Of a stretch of 64,000 nt of DNA, positions 34,861 to 45,378 are shown in pieces. The stretch is from Siphonodentalium dalli (taxonomy: Eukaryota > Mollusca > Scaphopoda > Gadilida > Siphonodentaliidae). The position numbers and the translations under genes were made by a program. Position 1 is the first letter of the stretch, and every line of letters starts with the position of its first letter. The notes beneath the pieces were generated by a model that was not told the DNA's origin, did no database searches, and saw nothing but the letters and a program-made list of their open reading frames with translations. The stretch covers positions 85,024,958 through 85,088,957 of the forward strand of contig CP136069.1 in the NCBI GenBank assembly GCA_032622095.1, read 5' to 3'.

Positions 34861-35244
34861 CAGGGACCAGCCTAGGGTCAAAATATAGGGAGAAGTGACT
34901 TCTCCCTCTTGGAAAAATAAGGAGAAGTGAGGGCTTACCAGGGAGAAGTGGAGCGTTAGTGCGACTATTTGTCGCTAGTAACTATTCATTAGAACTGATT
35001 GTTTTAGCTGTTATTATTGTCCACAATAGATTTTCTACATGGGTGAGGATAAACTGGAAGTGTTAAGCTGAGCAGTATATCATCCAGTCACCAATTCTTC
35101 AGGGAGATTAAAAATTTAACTAAATTTTTTTTTATTTTTTTTATTTTTAGGGAGACATCCACTTCTCCCTGACGTCATTTCAGGGAGACTTGCGGCCACA
35201 CAGGGCGACTATTTCGCCCACGTCGCCCCCTAGGCTGGTCCCTG
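34861..35244. mobile_element. hAT-type element (hAT-2 copy 1)
   Basis: Ends are CAGGGACCAGCCTAGG and CCTAGGCTGGTCCCTG. The 8-base flanks ATCAGAGA (34853-34860 and 35245-35252) are identical. The CAGGG start and perfect 8-bp duplication identify a hAT non-autonomous element. The interior has repeated AGGGAGAAGTG-type words in both orientations. Confidence 0.92.
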
Positions 35245-35335
35245 ATCAGAGAAAGCGGGATACGATATGTAAATACACAACTAATCGTTGACTAGACACT
35301 GGCTCCATTTTATAAGTAACTGCATACAATAGAAC

Positions 35336-35785
35336 TTAAAGGTACTCAATCCGATTCAATGGTCCCCATATTATCAGATTATAACAACAACATTTTAAAA
35401 ACCGCTTCAGTTATCAGAATCGATTAATTGCCCAAAAATAAAGCTAGTCACAGCCAACTATAGTATAAAATTGCCCATAACCTGTCATTTATCAACATTT
35501 TGTTCAATGAAATTTTGCCGGTTTGTCAAAAATCTGAAATCTGAAGAAAAAAAAGCCAATTGATTTTAGTGTTATCGATCTTCATCAGCAATTTGGTCCG
35601 AGACGTCTTCTAGTCAACTTTTACTGGGCCACTAAATATTATTGGTGGTGAAAAATAATATTTGTGGTGAAAAATAATAGACTTAAAAAAATCGATATCT
35701 GATCACTTTGAGCTTTGATGGATGGGTTCCTCGATTCGAATAAAATAGTAATTTGCAAGCGTTAATTCGGATTATGCATCTTTAA
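35336..35785. mobile_element. TTAA-2 foldback copy 2
   Basis: Left end TTAAAGGTACTCAATCCGAT; right end ATTCGGATTATGCATCTTTAA. TTAA is at both ends. The subterminal 'gatgggttcctcgattcgaat' matches copy 1. Its right TTAA is also the left TTAA of the next element. Confidence 0.75.
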
Positions 35786-35880
35786 CCCTGCCATGACTGG
35801 AGCTTTCCTGATTTTTTTTTAGATAACCGTGTGCCAATGTATTCTCTTATATATGCAAGTCTCCCGTATAAAATGGCGGA
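35782..35880. mobile_element. TTAA-6 left-end fragment
   Basis: TTAACCCTGCCATGACTGGA, then GTGCCAATGTATTCTCTTAT and AAGTCTCCC. The element breaks off in the first palindrome. It abuts TTAA-2 at a shared TTAA. Confidence 0.65.
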
Positions 35881-36201
35881 TTTATTGTACTGACTTCTCA
35901 TGACGGCGAACATAGCAAAGCATTGGAGTAGGACCCTGTGAATAGATTCAATGCGATTCAGAATCATTTGTCTGATTCGATTCGATTTGAAATCGGCTGC
36001 CCTGATTAAAATTTTATCGAATCTGTTCTCTCATATGCATTGACTGCATCCCATAGTTTCTATAGACTACAAAGTATTTACACCATTACTCTTATGCCAA
36101 GAAACTTCACGATACTATGGAACGCATGCACATGCAGATAACACTGTTGCAAATAATTTATTAATGGACCACCCAATTATTTAATTCAATATAATCTCAA
36201 C

Positions 36202-36803
36202 AAGAGGTGTGCACTCGAGTGCTAGCATACCCCCACCGTGGCAAATTCAACCCGCATTATTCGTAAACCCAACAAAAAAGATTTTTAACTTTAAAGAAAA
36301 TTTTGGACTAATTATATCGATATGGTGTCACAAGAAGCTTGTACAGAATAAATTATTCAAATTGGTTCATATTTGTTAAAAGTTATTAAGTCGGACAGAA
36401 TTTTCTGTCAAAATAAGTCGAAAATGTAATATTACGAAAAACAGTCTGAGCCAATCCCTAGCCGCATCATGTAGAGAGGGTAATGTGAGAAGCATGTATA
36501 CCAAAAATTATTGAAATCGGTTCATATTTGTTAAAGTTATAAAGTTGACAGAATTTTCTAAGTCAAAATAAGTCGAAAATGATGCGTAACCGATGCGGAC
36601 CGAACCGCAATTAGCGGAGAGGCAGTCCTAAGGAGATTGCATACAAAAAATTATTGAAATCGGTTCATAGTTGTTCGAGTTATGAGGTCGGACGGACGAA
36701 CGGTCGGACGGACGAACACACGGACGGAGAACGCGTGACGGTACGACGGACGGACGGACAGACGCAGTCTATCCAGTATACCCCCCATGAAAATGGGGGT
36801 ATA
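36202..36803 (+). mobile_element. HCE-H related element with both terminal hairpins
   Basis: The start, AAGAGGTGTGCACTCGAGTG, holds the palindrome GCACTCGAGTGC (36211-36222). Three modules follow, each with 'ttgaaatcggttcatatttgtt' and 'gtcggacagaattttct'. A (RGAC)n tract lies at about 36690-36762, and the end is a hairpin (36777-36803, TATACCCCC..GGGGGTATA) with an AATAAG tail. The start word AGAGGTGTG is shared with the copy at 50484. Confidence 0.75.
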
Positions 36804-37419
36804 ATAAGAATGACGTAAACCCAAAATGACTCCAGGAATCCAGGAGTTGAATGTCACAATCGGCAAACAACCTGACAAGTCCCCGTTCCATATACTGCCA
36901 TATATAGGTCAAGGAGTTCAGAATGATACAATATAAATGGCAGATTTCATTACAACACAGAGATCGACATTGTTTGCAGACAAAAGCAAATTATAAAGAG
37001 TTACTCCCCATCCACCACTCATTGCATTCAATTATTCGCATCCATCAGTATTTATTAGGAAAATGAGATGCATGCGTTTTGTGCAGAAGACGCATTAATA
37101 TCGTTATAGGTAATATCAAATCCATTGGTGAGTTATTAAGAGGATTTCGGTTCGTTACCAATTGAAGTGTTTTCCGAACTGTTCCACTTCTTTACTGTTG
37201 GTACACTTGATATAAAGATTTGATTCAAAATTCGATGCGATTCCACCCGATTCGCAGGGCCCTACATTGGAGCATCATAGAGCCAGCATCTAGTCTAAAC
37301 AAATTGCAATAAGACAAGATACAACCACTCATGCCATTTTGTTCTCTCACTATGAGATCAAAAACATTCATTGTTTTTAAACACAAAATTCATCAAAAAC
37401 ATTCATTCATTTATCAATC

Positions 37420-37560
37420 ATTCTAAAAGAAAAAATATAAATATATTATCATTCCCAGATATACAGAAGTATATGTACAGTTCATCCATATACATTTTAT
37501 ATACAATATATATTTTACAGTAATATTTATATCAATAGCTATATACAAATAATACCAGGT
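37420..37560. repeat. AT-rich low-complexity stretch
   Basis: Alternating TATA and ATATAC words; no gene signal. Confidence 0.4.
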
Positions 37561-37657
37561 GCTAAAAGGAAAATAAAGGGCTCTGGAGGGCACAATACAA
37601 GAGAAGGATCACTGCACACATTTTACAGCACTATCCAAACTGCTCACATGGACAACT

Positions 37658-38140
37658 TTAAAGGCCCACTTAATTTTCGAACCCCCAGATCACATATATA
37701 AAATATAAGCCATATTATATACCATTTGAAAGAGGAAGCTCCAAAACATTGTATTATCAACTTATCCAGTGTAATAAACTGTGAACATGTTTTTGTTTAC
37801 CAACGTGTTTTTGTCATCTAGATTGCAGCAAAAAGTGTATTATTTTCAATGGAGGAGGAATAACTCTATATCTTAAAGATAGAGTTATTCCCCTTCAATT
37901 GAAAATATATCTATAGTTTGAATTCTGTTGCATTCTGGGAGCCAAAAAGGGCGGGAATCATTCTATGATTTCAGCTGTTTTCTATTTCTCTATGGGCATC
38001 TTCTGAGATACACATGTTTCAAATGGGGATGAATTATAGTATTTTAATCATATTTTATGGCATGGATTGTTATTAAAACCGTATATATCAAGTCACTATA
38101 AAAAAATAATTGGCGACTAGAAAATTAAGTGGGCCTTTAA
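37658..38140. mobile_element. TTAA-1 element copy 3
   Basis: Clean ends TTAAAGGCCCACTTAATTTT and AAATTAAGTGGGCCTTTAA, with TTAA at 37658-37661 and 38137-38140. The internal hairpin is AATAACTCTATATC..GATAGAGTTATT. Confidence 0.9.
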
Positions 38141-38144
38141 TTTC

Positions 38145-38995
38145 ATATCGAACAATACTTAAATAATAAGCAATTTTCTATGAATATGTTATAACATATT
38201 AATCATAGCTACTCCAGGAGAGTTTCACCAGTCACAGCATCCTGGAACAACATCACACACCTCCTCTCTGTGAGCCTAAGGCCATCATTGGCAACTGCAC
38301 AGAAAACATTACAGATACAGACAGAGCTATCAGGGGCATGTAAATGCTGAGACTTCATATTTAAATCACGTTTTCAGAAATTTATTTTTCATTTGCTTTA
38401 AATATGCAGAAAGGCATCTATAGCCATCTATTAATGACAAACATACATTACATCATCTGGCCAAAATTTTGGATCGTCATATAACAGAATCTAAAAGGTG
38501 TAATGTGATATAATCAAGAAACATGGAGTTTTTTTATTAATTAATCATTAAAGGTGCTGTCTCATCATGGCACCACTTCCAAGAAAAAAAAAAATTCTCC
38601 ATGAAACTCGTTATGAACTGATATTCCCACAAGAAAAACATGGTGTTACAATTAGTTCACCTAAAAAGTTTTAGAATCTCAATCTTTAACTGTTTCCTAA
38701 TTGTTCTGCTTCTTCACTTGAGACAACTATTCAATTTGAGATTCGATATGATTCCATATCTTTTGCCCAATTCGATTCAAGAATAGATTTGAAATGAATA
38801 CCCACCCCCCCCCCCCCCCCCAATTCACAGGGCCATAAAATAATCATGGCTGGAAGGCGTGAGGTACAGGTGCTGCGCAATACTTATTATTGAGGAATTC
38901 TGGAATGGAATGAACACAATATAAGGCCATTAGGCCGGATAATCATAATAGTTCCTTTCTCAGGGAAAGCATCATCGACCCCAAAAACAGTGCCT
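38145..38995. other. Unassigned sequence with a poly-C run
   Basis: No gene recognised. A 17-base C run is at 38805-38821. TTAAAGGTGCTGTCTCATC at about 38549 looks like a lone end of another TTAA-AGG element. Confidence 0.4.
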
Positions 38996-39001
38996 CTTAT
39001 A

Positions 39002-39211
39002 CAGTAATGCCCTAAGTAATCGACTCCTTAACCACAGCAGAATTATGGGTAATTTTTCAGGATTTATTCGGAAATATGGCTTGTTGCCATTCATCGGAAA
39101 GCTCTGTGAGAGCTTTCCGATGAATGGCAACAAGCCATATTTCCGAATAAATCCTGAAAAATTACCCATAATTCTGCTGTGGTTAAGGAGTCGATACTTA
39201 GGGCATTACTG
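39002..39211. mobile_element. TAfb foldback, full length with matched variants
   Basis: Near-perfect palindrome meeting at AAAGCTCTGTGAGAGCTTTC. Both arms read TTATTCGGAAAT/ATTTCCGAATAA where the family has TTAGTCGG. The flanks are TA. Confidence 0.92.
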
Positions 39212-39327
39212 TATATAATGCCATGAATAAATCAATATATATAAATAATGCCTGCTTATTTGACAGAAGCCTTCACGGCAATAGTTGAAGACATACAATA
39301 TGCACTATGTGTTAGTTCAATAAACAG

Positions 39328-39551
39328 TCCTGTGCCAGTGCATTCTCTTATATATGCGAGTCTCCCATATATATTTAAAGAGAATACACTGGCTTACATG
39401 ATCAAGGTAAATATTCTTAGGCCAATGCATTCTCTTATTTATGTGAGGTTCCCTATGGGAGACTACCATATATACATGTAAAGGAATGCTTTGGGCCATT
39501 GGCATAGAGTATTCTCAAAATTTCAGGGAGCTCCAGTCATGGAAGGGTCAA
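39328..39551. mobile_element. TTAA-6 element copy
   Basis: Two CATTCTCTTAT-type palindromes (GCGAGTCTCCCATATAT; GTGAGGTTCCCTATGGGAGA) separated by 'tacatgatcaaggtaaatatt'. The right end is GGGAGCTCCAGTCATGGAAGGGTCAAGTTAA.. in form, the complement of the 35782 start. The left end is missing. Confidence 0.7.
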
Positions 39552-39554
39552 GTT

Positions 39555-40340
39555 AAATACTCGTTTCCTTAAAACAGTATACAAATAGAATTTGTTCAAT
39601 TCTCAGTCATTTTGAGTTAGCCATATGTTCATGTCTGTGTATTATAATTAGCAATCACTCTGACAAACATATTACAAGTATAAATATAAGAACAGGAGCT
39701 ATTTTTATTAACAGAATCATTCATAAATAACTAAAAAGCTGACCAACTTCAACACATCTTTTTCTTTACTGAACAGATTCTTCCATCCAATTGTAAAACG
39801 TATGCGTCAGAATGGTATATTATTAATTTTGAGGGATGTTCAGGACATATAAGCAGATGAGACAGAGACTAACAGATATAAATGCAGCAGAAGCTGATAA
39901 TTTAGTACCCAGTCACTGTGCCAACATGGGGAATGTAGCATTCTACTAACATCACTGAAAATTTCTAAGAAATCGACCATACCACTCTATAGAAATCATT
40001 GTCAGAACTATGTTCAATTGTAAATATTTACATCTGGATTCGGGACGCAACTACAGGCGATAAACAAACACAAATTATTTCGCCATCGAGAGTGTGAGTT
40101 GTCACTTTGAAAAATAACTACTTTGAGCAAGATTATTCTCCATTTCTATTTGACCACCCTGCCAGAGTGTTTCACATCACTTTAACATGAAGAAATTTTA
40201 CTTATTATAGCTTTTAGATAGCAGCATAAATGAAGTTGGTCAGCTCTGCATTACAAAATCTGCAGTTATAGACAAAGATAAGAAACAAATCAAATGCCAA
40301 TAACCCCTCAAGTAGAGAGGTTTTGCACAGTTAACTTACA
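39555..40340. other. Unassigned AT-rich sequence
   Basis: No coding-like frame or recognised repeat. A segment around 39720-39900 ('ctgaacagattcttcc.. gggatgttcaggacatat') is similar to one at about 57240-57380 in an EDEM3 intron, so another unnamed repeat is present. Confidence 0.4.
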
Positions 40341-40818
40341 TGGTTAGGCCATAGTTGGTTGATTTTCAGTTAGCGTTATCCGACGCATTTAATTTTTTTG
40401 CCGAAATAATCACGCATTTTCTTAATTATCAACACGCAAGTGTTGTTATCGAGCATAAATCCTATTTTGCCGCAATCGCAGCGGAGATTTCCGGTGACCG
40501 GAAAGTTAATAAACCGGAACGTATATATTGCGTTGCGCAAATCGTGTAACTCCGGTAGTTATCGGCAATGTCCGTCAGTGTTTTAAGTTTCTGAATTTGA
40601 TTTATATTTTCCGAAAACTTGGCATGCCTCACGTCTGTAGAGGTGCTATATTATGCTTCTCAGTTGTACCCTGCATGTTGCATTCATTGTGCAACAAAAA
40701 GAAAATTAAAAATCCAAGACGGCCACTACCCAATATGTACAGGTTGTCAGACCCAGGGCAAACAACCTGTACATAAACGGAAGTGAACACATATTAACTG
40801 AACTAAGTGTGAAGTCTA

Positions 40819-41000
40819 CAGTAGTGCTCAAAGTAAGTGACCCTTAACCACAACAGAATTATGGTAAATTTTTCAGGATTTAGTCGGAAATATGGCTTGT
40901 TGCCTTTCATGGAAAAGCTCTCGCTCTCTTTCCGACTAAATCCTGAAAAAATTACCACAATTCTGTTGTGGTTAAAAGGCCACTTACTTTGAGCCCTACT
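40819..41000. mobile_element. TAfb foldback, diverged but arm-matched
   Basis: The most diverged copy, yet the tips still pair: CTCAAAGTAAGTG on the left and CACTTACTTTGAG on the right, plus CAACAGAATT/AATTCTGTTG. It is nested in the Harbinger-like element. Confidence 0.85.
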
Positions 41001-41244
41001 TTACAATGACTACAAATGTCAGAACAAGTTATATTACAACAAGTGCATTGTGCATGTATGTTCACTTTAGATTTGAATTGTTTTATTAAAGTTGATATGT
41101 TTGGTATTTGATCTATTTATATAAAATAAATATATAAAATGTCTTCACAATTGTTTATCTTTGCCACTGATACAAAATGTGCCATAAGATAGTATAACAC
41201 TGATTAAATAAAGCAATGAAATCATATCATAGAATGATTCAAAC

Positions 41245-42138
41245 CAGACCTGTTTACTTTCCCGATTTCGGCGGGAGTTTCCCGATTTTGTATCATTTCT
41301 CATGTGCTCCCGATCGGGAAACCAAATCTCCCGATTTCAAAAGATAAACCGCAAATTAGCCGACGGCTGTACCAAGCGTTAAGCCATGCACGCTATAGTG
41401 ATACAAATCAATTAGGAATATATCGCCTGTGAGTCAAACAGTGACAAAATGTTGACACAACGTTGACTCTCTTTTGTTTAACAGCGTTGAGTAAGTAAAT
41501 GCGGTCTTCAATGTCCAGACAAGGATTATAATATTCAAACAAGAAGCTTCCTTTTTTGGCCACACTTAATAAAGTGTTGGTTTCTGCTAGTCCCGACCGA
41601 CTGCTTTAAAATCTCCGACTCAAATTATTATATTGCCGATTTATACTTTTTGTTTGTTTTAGTTCCGTTTCCGTCTTTGTGCTATTCCGTGTTTTATATA
41701 TGCAATAACAGAACACGAATCGAACAGACCTCAAACAATTATGTCAATACGCTCTCTCTTTAAATTTACCGATGTTACCTGATGTTACTGAATATATTTG
41801 GCGACAAAATTATCCGAGAGCACCATTTTATAGTGCGCAAATATAGTTTTAATCGTTGAATTGCCTTATTCGAAATAAAATGTGATCCATAATTGGAAAA
41901 TCGTAATTTTATTCCCAATGATTTTAGAAATTAGAGGCACTCGGTAATCGGTGTCAAGGCTGGTCAAGGCCGTTAATTGTGGCAGATGCAAACCAAATGC
42001 AACAAACAGTCTATATGAAAAATATGAAGTTTTTTTTCGTGATACTCTTATCGAAAAAAATCTCCAGATTTGTCACTGAATCTCCCTCTTTCTGAGGACA
42101 AATCTCCAGATTTCCAATTTTAAAAGTAAACAGGTCTG
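41245..42138. mobile_element. hAT-type element (hAT-3), nested
   Basis: Perfect 16-base inverted ends, CAGACCTGTTTACTTT and AAAGTAAACAGGTCTG, with an identical 8-base flank ATTCAAAC at 41237-41244 and 42139-42146. Subterminal repeats of TCCCGATTT at the left and CTCCAGATTT at the right. It has no transposase. Young by its perfect duplication. Confidence 0.92.
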
Positions 42139-42259
42139 ATTCAAACCACAGTCCGATAATTTAGTAATAATCAATAATTAATAATCACCTCATTTCGCAT
42201 TTCGTTCTAAAATGCTAGAGTAACGCTAAACTGAAAATCAACCAACTATGGCCTTAGTG

Positions 42260-43470
42260 TGAATTTGTGACATGAACTTCAATGGAGGTAATTATTTTTA
42301 AGCTTTTCGTAGAACTGTAATTCAATGCGTAGTGTTATTATACTGTCAGTTCAGTGGGTGGTGACAACACCCAGTCACCAGAAAACTATTTAATGAAGTC
42401 ATGCAGAACTCAACATCTATGGATCATCAGTGATAACTGAAGGTATTGGTGTTGAAACGTTTAGTCGACTATCTAATGTCGATGCCGATAGCTCCCACTG
42501 TTGACACTGAATTTTGCCATCAACTAGTCAGAAGTTTGTATATACTTCCCACAATAAGAGTTAAGACTATAATGTGGGTACATGGCTGCACCAATTCTTC
42601 TCAGTCCACAACAGCTTGGGATATCAGTTGGGATTACCCCAACTGATATCCCAAGCTGTTGTGAACCGAGAAGACTTGGTCTAGTACATGGCACGTTGAT
42701 CAAGCACTTGCCATGGATGTGACAATGTGATGTGACTCAACGTAGACAGGATGTTCAAAATGAGCACATAAATTGTGCACCAACCGTCAGATAACTGGGT
42801 CACCAGGTGTTCCAAGTTCCAATTGACATTCGGGACTCAGTTTCGTGAAACTGAAACTTTGGTTGAAGAACCCTGATTTATCAAAAACATATGATTAAAT
42901 ATTTCCGGTTTAGTAGAATGTGAAAAAGCTGATACTCTACAATCGTTTTTATACATGTTGAGTTGAGGGAAATAAGGATATGGGTATAGCTACATGTATA
43001 TAATTCTTGGCAGCAGATACCGTCTAGTCGACTTCGACTCGACTTTTCATGGATTGACTAGTCGATTCCAAAATGTCAGTGAGTCGTTTCATAATGAGAA
43101 GGTATTATAGAGCTCAGGTTCATGTGATTTTATGCCGATGATTAGCGGTTTGAAAATAAATCTTGCGACTCGTTCGCGCAAAATTAGGATGCTAGTCGTT
43201 TGACTGTTCTAAGTCCATACCTGTTTCCTAAATTACAGTGCTATGAAATGAGTACACATAATTATTCCATTGATCCACAGTGATTACAACAAACTATTTA
43301 TTCTTGCTCAATGGTTTATTCTGGATCATTTACCCTTCCATCAAAGCCCACACTGTGTTCTGATGTATTTTATGGGGCTTTCCTATGAAATACTAAATAG
43401 AGACAAAATGAGCTTAATAAGGGATTGTAAGACCAAATCAGACAATGGAATCTAACTTGTCAGGATCAGG
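42260..43470. other. Unassigned sequence with one strong hairpin
   Basis: No gene recognised. A hairpin at 42597-42674 has arms of about 27 perfectly paired bases (ACAACAGCTTGGGATATCAG on the left) and a 5-base loop GATTA; pairing resumes beyond a short mismatch. Confidence 0.5.
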
Positions 43471-43474
43471 CCTG

Positions 43475-43907
43475 AGAAAAATGTGTTATTTGCAGACTGA
43501 GGTCCCCAGAAGGTGAATCTAGTGATGCTGTCCCGCATTGTGGGCTAGAATCACTAAATTCACCCTCTGTGGACCTCATTCTGCTTAGTCCTCATCTGCT
43601 CTGGAAAGTTTCTTTATTACCAAATTTCTATAGAAACTTCTTCACATAGAATCTATTTCTTTTTCAGTTTATATCTCCAAATTAGCACATTGCACAATCA
43701 AGGTTCCCAATGGGTGTACATCACAATATTCACCAATTGCGAACTTCAATCTGAGCCTATGTCACCCATGGCAGATGAGGTCATGCAGAATGAGGTCCCC
43801 AGAGGGTGAATTTAGTGATGCTAGATACAATATGGGATAATATCACTAAATTCACCCTCTGGGGACCTCATTCTGCAAATGACAGGCACCTTATTCTCAG
43901 GCCTGGT
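43475..43907. mobile_element. GCP element, core type 1
   Basis: Two complete hairpin modules (GACTGAGGTCCCCAGAAGGT.. and GAATGAGGTCCCCAGAGGGT..GGGGACCTCATTC) around the same core as 29062-29468. This is the clearest view of the family's modular design. Confidence 0.85.
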
Positions 43908-44172
43908 CATCGACCCTCAGGCCAAGGAAGAAGCATATGTGGTTGAGGTTCCCAATCAACCATAATTTAAACACACGACCATGAAGATAATATACGCTAC
44001 AGGTAATTTTTAAATATTGCACATAATAAAACAGACTGAAAACAAATTAGTATTATTTTTTTTTCAGTCCAACAATTGGGCTTGTAAAAAAAATAAAAAT
44101 TAACAAAGTCTGATTCAATTCAAGTCAAATGCTATTATAAAAGTCCAATAGTCATAAAATGCCCTATCAAAA

Positions 44173-44178
44173 TTTAAT
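44173..44178 (-). promoter_or_regulatory. Candidate poly(A) signal for EDEM3
   Basis: ATTAAA on the minus strand, about 137 bases after the EDEM3 stop codon. It is a common variant signal, but the region is AT-rich and the hexamer is weak evidence. Confidence 0.3.
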
Positions 44179-44314
44179 TAAAATTAAATTTTAAAAATAT
44201 TTTAACTTAAAACCATTTTACAGACCCTAAATCTATTTGACATGTAACCCCAACCAGACATATCATATTCCTTGACATATAAGATATTTAAGATTCTATA
44301 TTACAGAAAATAGG

Positions 44315-45378
44315 TCACAACTCATCATGCTTCTTATCTGCATTTTCACTTGTGTCTTTCGGTCTTTGTATGACTTTCTCAACCACAACCCCATTTACTT
44401 CAACTCTGATTTTAGGAATGTGTGGCTTCATAGTATCATCTTCACTCGTTATAATGTTAGAACTTTGAGAAGACTGTTGCTCCTGTCTATCAGGAATTGA
44501 TTGTTTGAGATTTCCATGAACTGAGCTATCCTTATCAGAATCTACCTCCCCTTTGGTAGTCCTTCCGGCATTAATTTTCACTGTAAATCCTTCTGTTGTT
44601 GCCGTTAACTCAACAGGAGTATCCTTCTCAGTCACTTTATCACAGTTACCGGGCCCGTTATTCGCCGCGGACGGACTATTTTCTGTCATATCACCAGAGG
44701 AATCACCACTTCCTTCAGAATCACAACCTGAGACAGAGTCTGGATTATGAAAGCTGTGTGCTTGATCGTCACTACTCTTACAACCTTCGTCAAAAAGTTC
44801 CTTGAGGTCATCCGTCTCAAGACGATCATTTTCACTAGTTGCAGGTCTTTTTATAGCAAGTATTTTCAGTTCGTATGCTAATTCTTTGAGCAAAGATTCT
44901 GATTCGTGACTAACTGTATTTCGTCCTAGAAAAGTTGTTTCCAGAAGAGTAGCTACAGCTGTGATTTTCTGCTGCTGTTTATCTAAATCGAGAAAGTTGG
45001 TTTCCTCCTTGAGCAATCTAACTATCAAACCATATATCTCAGTCAATGCTGGAGCCGATCGACTTTCGAAAAGGCCGCCATCGATCTCAAAAATAATTTC
45101 AGGCTCCCCCTTTTCGTTCGTTTCAAAAACTATGACATCATACACTGACACTTCTTTACCCTTCAAACTACCAGTTCCGAAATCGATCATCATCTTCACA
45201 TTATCTGTCCCTGCTGTCTTGATTACATGTGTTATTTCTTCCTGCACCTCTTCGTTGTAATTTTTAAAAGGCCCCAGGTTGATGTCTGATTCTCCAACCT
45301 TAATGGTGGAGTCTGATACTACTGCTGAATATTTATCATCTGGAAAGTTTGTTGGCTTTGGCACGTCAGGAGCGACAC
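44315..45378 (-). CDS. EDEM3: EDEM3 last exon, tail and HDEL
   Basis: It follows TTATTATTTTAG and opens in phase 1 (GVAPDVPKPTN). It codes 354 residues plus a split first codon, and ends CAT GAT GAG TTG TGA, that is HDEL-stop. The first half (GESDINLGPFKNYNEEVQEE.., MMIDFGTG) looks folded; the second half is rich in S, D, E and N. HDEL is a known KDEL-receptor ligand variant; vertebrate EDEM3 uses KDEL. The exon is much larger than the other six, which is usual for a last exon. Confidence 0.95.

Larger units (their letters stand above)
40347..42253. mobile_element. PIF/Harbinger-like element with nested insertions
   Basis: Inverted ends of about 33 bases, GGCCATAGTTGGTTGATTTT.. and the complement ending ..CAACTATGGCC, are bounded by TTA on each side (40344-40346, 42254-42256). 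A TTA target duplication and GG-starting termini fit the PIF/Harbinger superfamily. The 1907-base element has no transposase. It contains a TAfb copy (40819-41000) and a hAT element (41245-42138), so it was in place before both. Confidence 0.7.

Noticed and set aside
44553-45260. Plus-strand frames of 65-99 codons
   Set aside because: They are antisense shadows of the large EDEM3 last exon.
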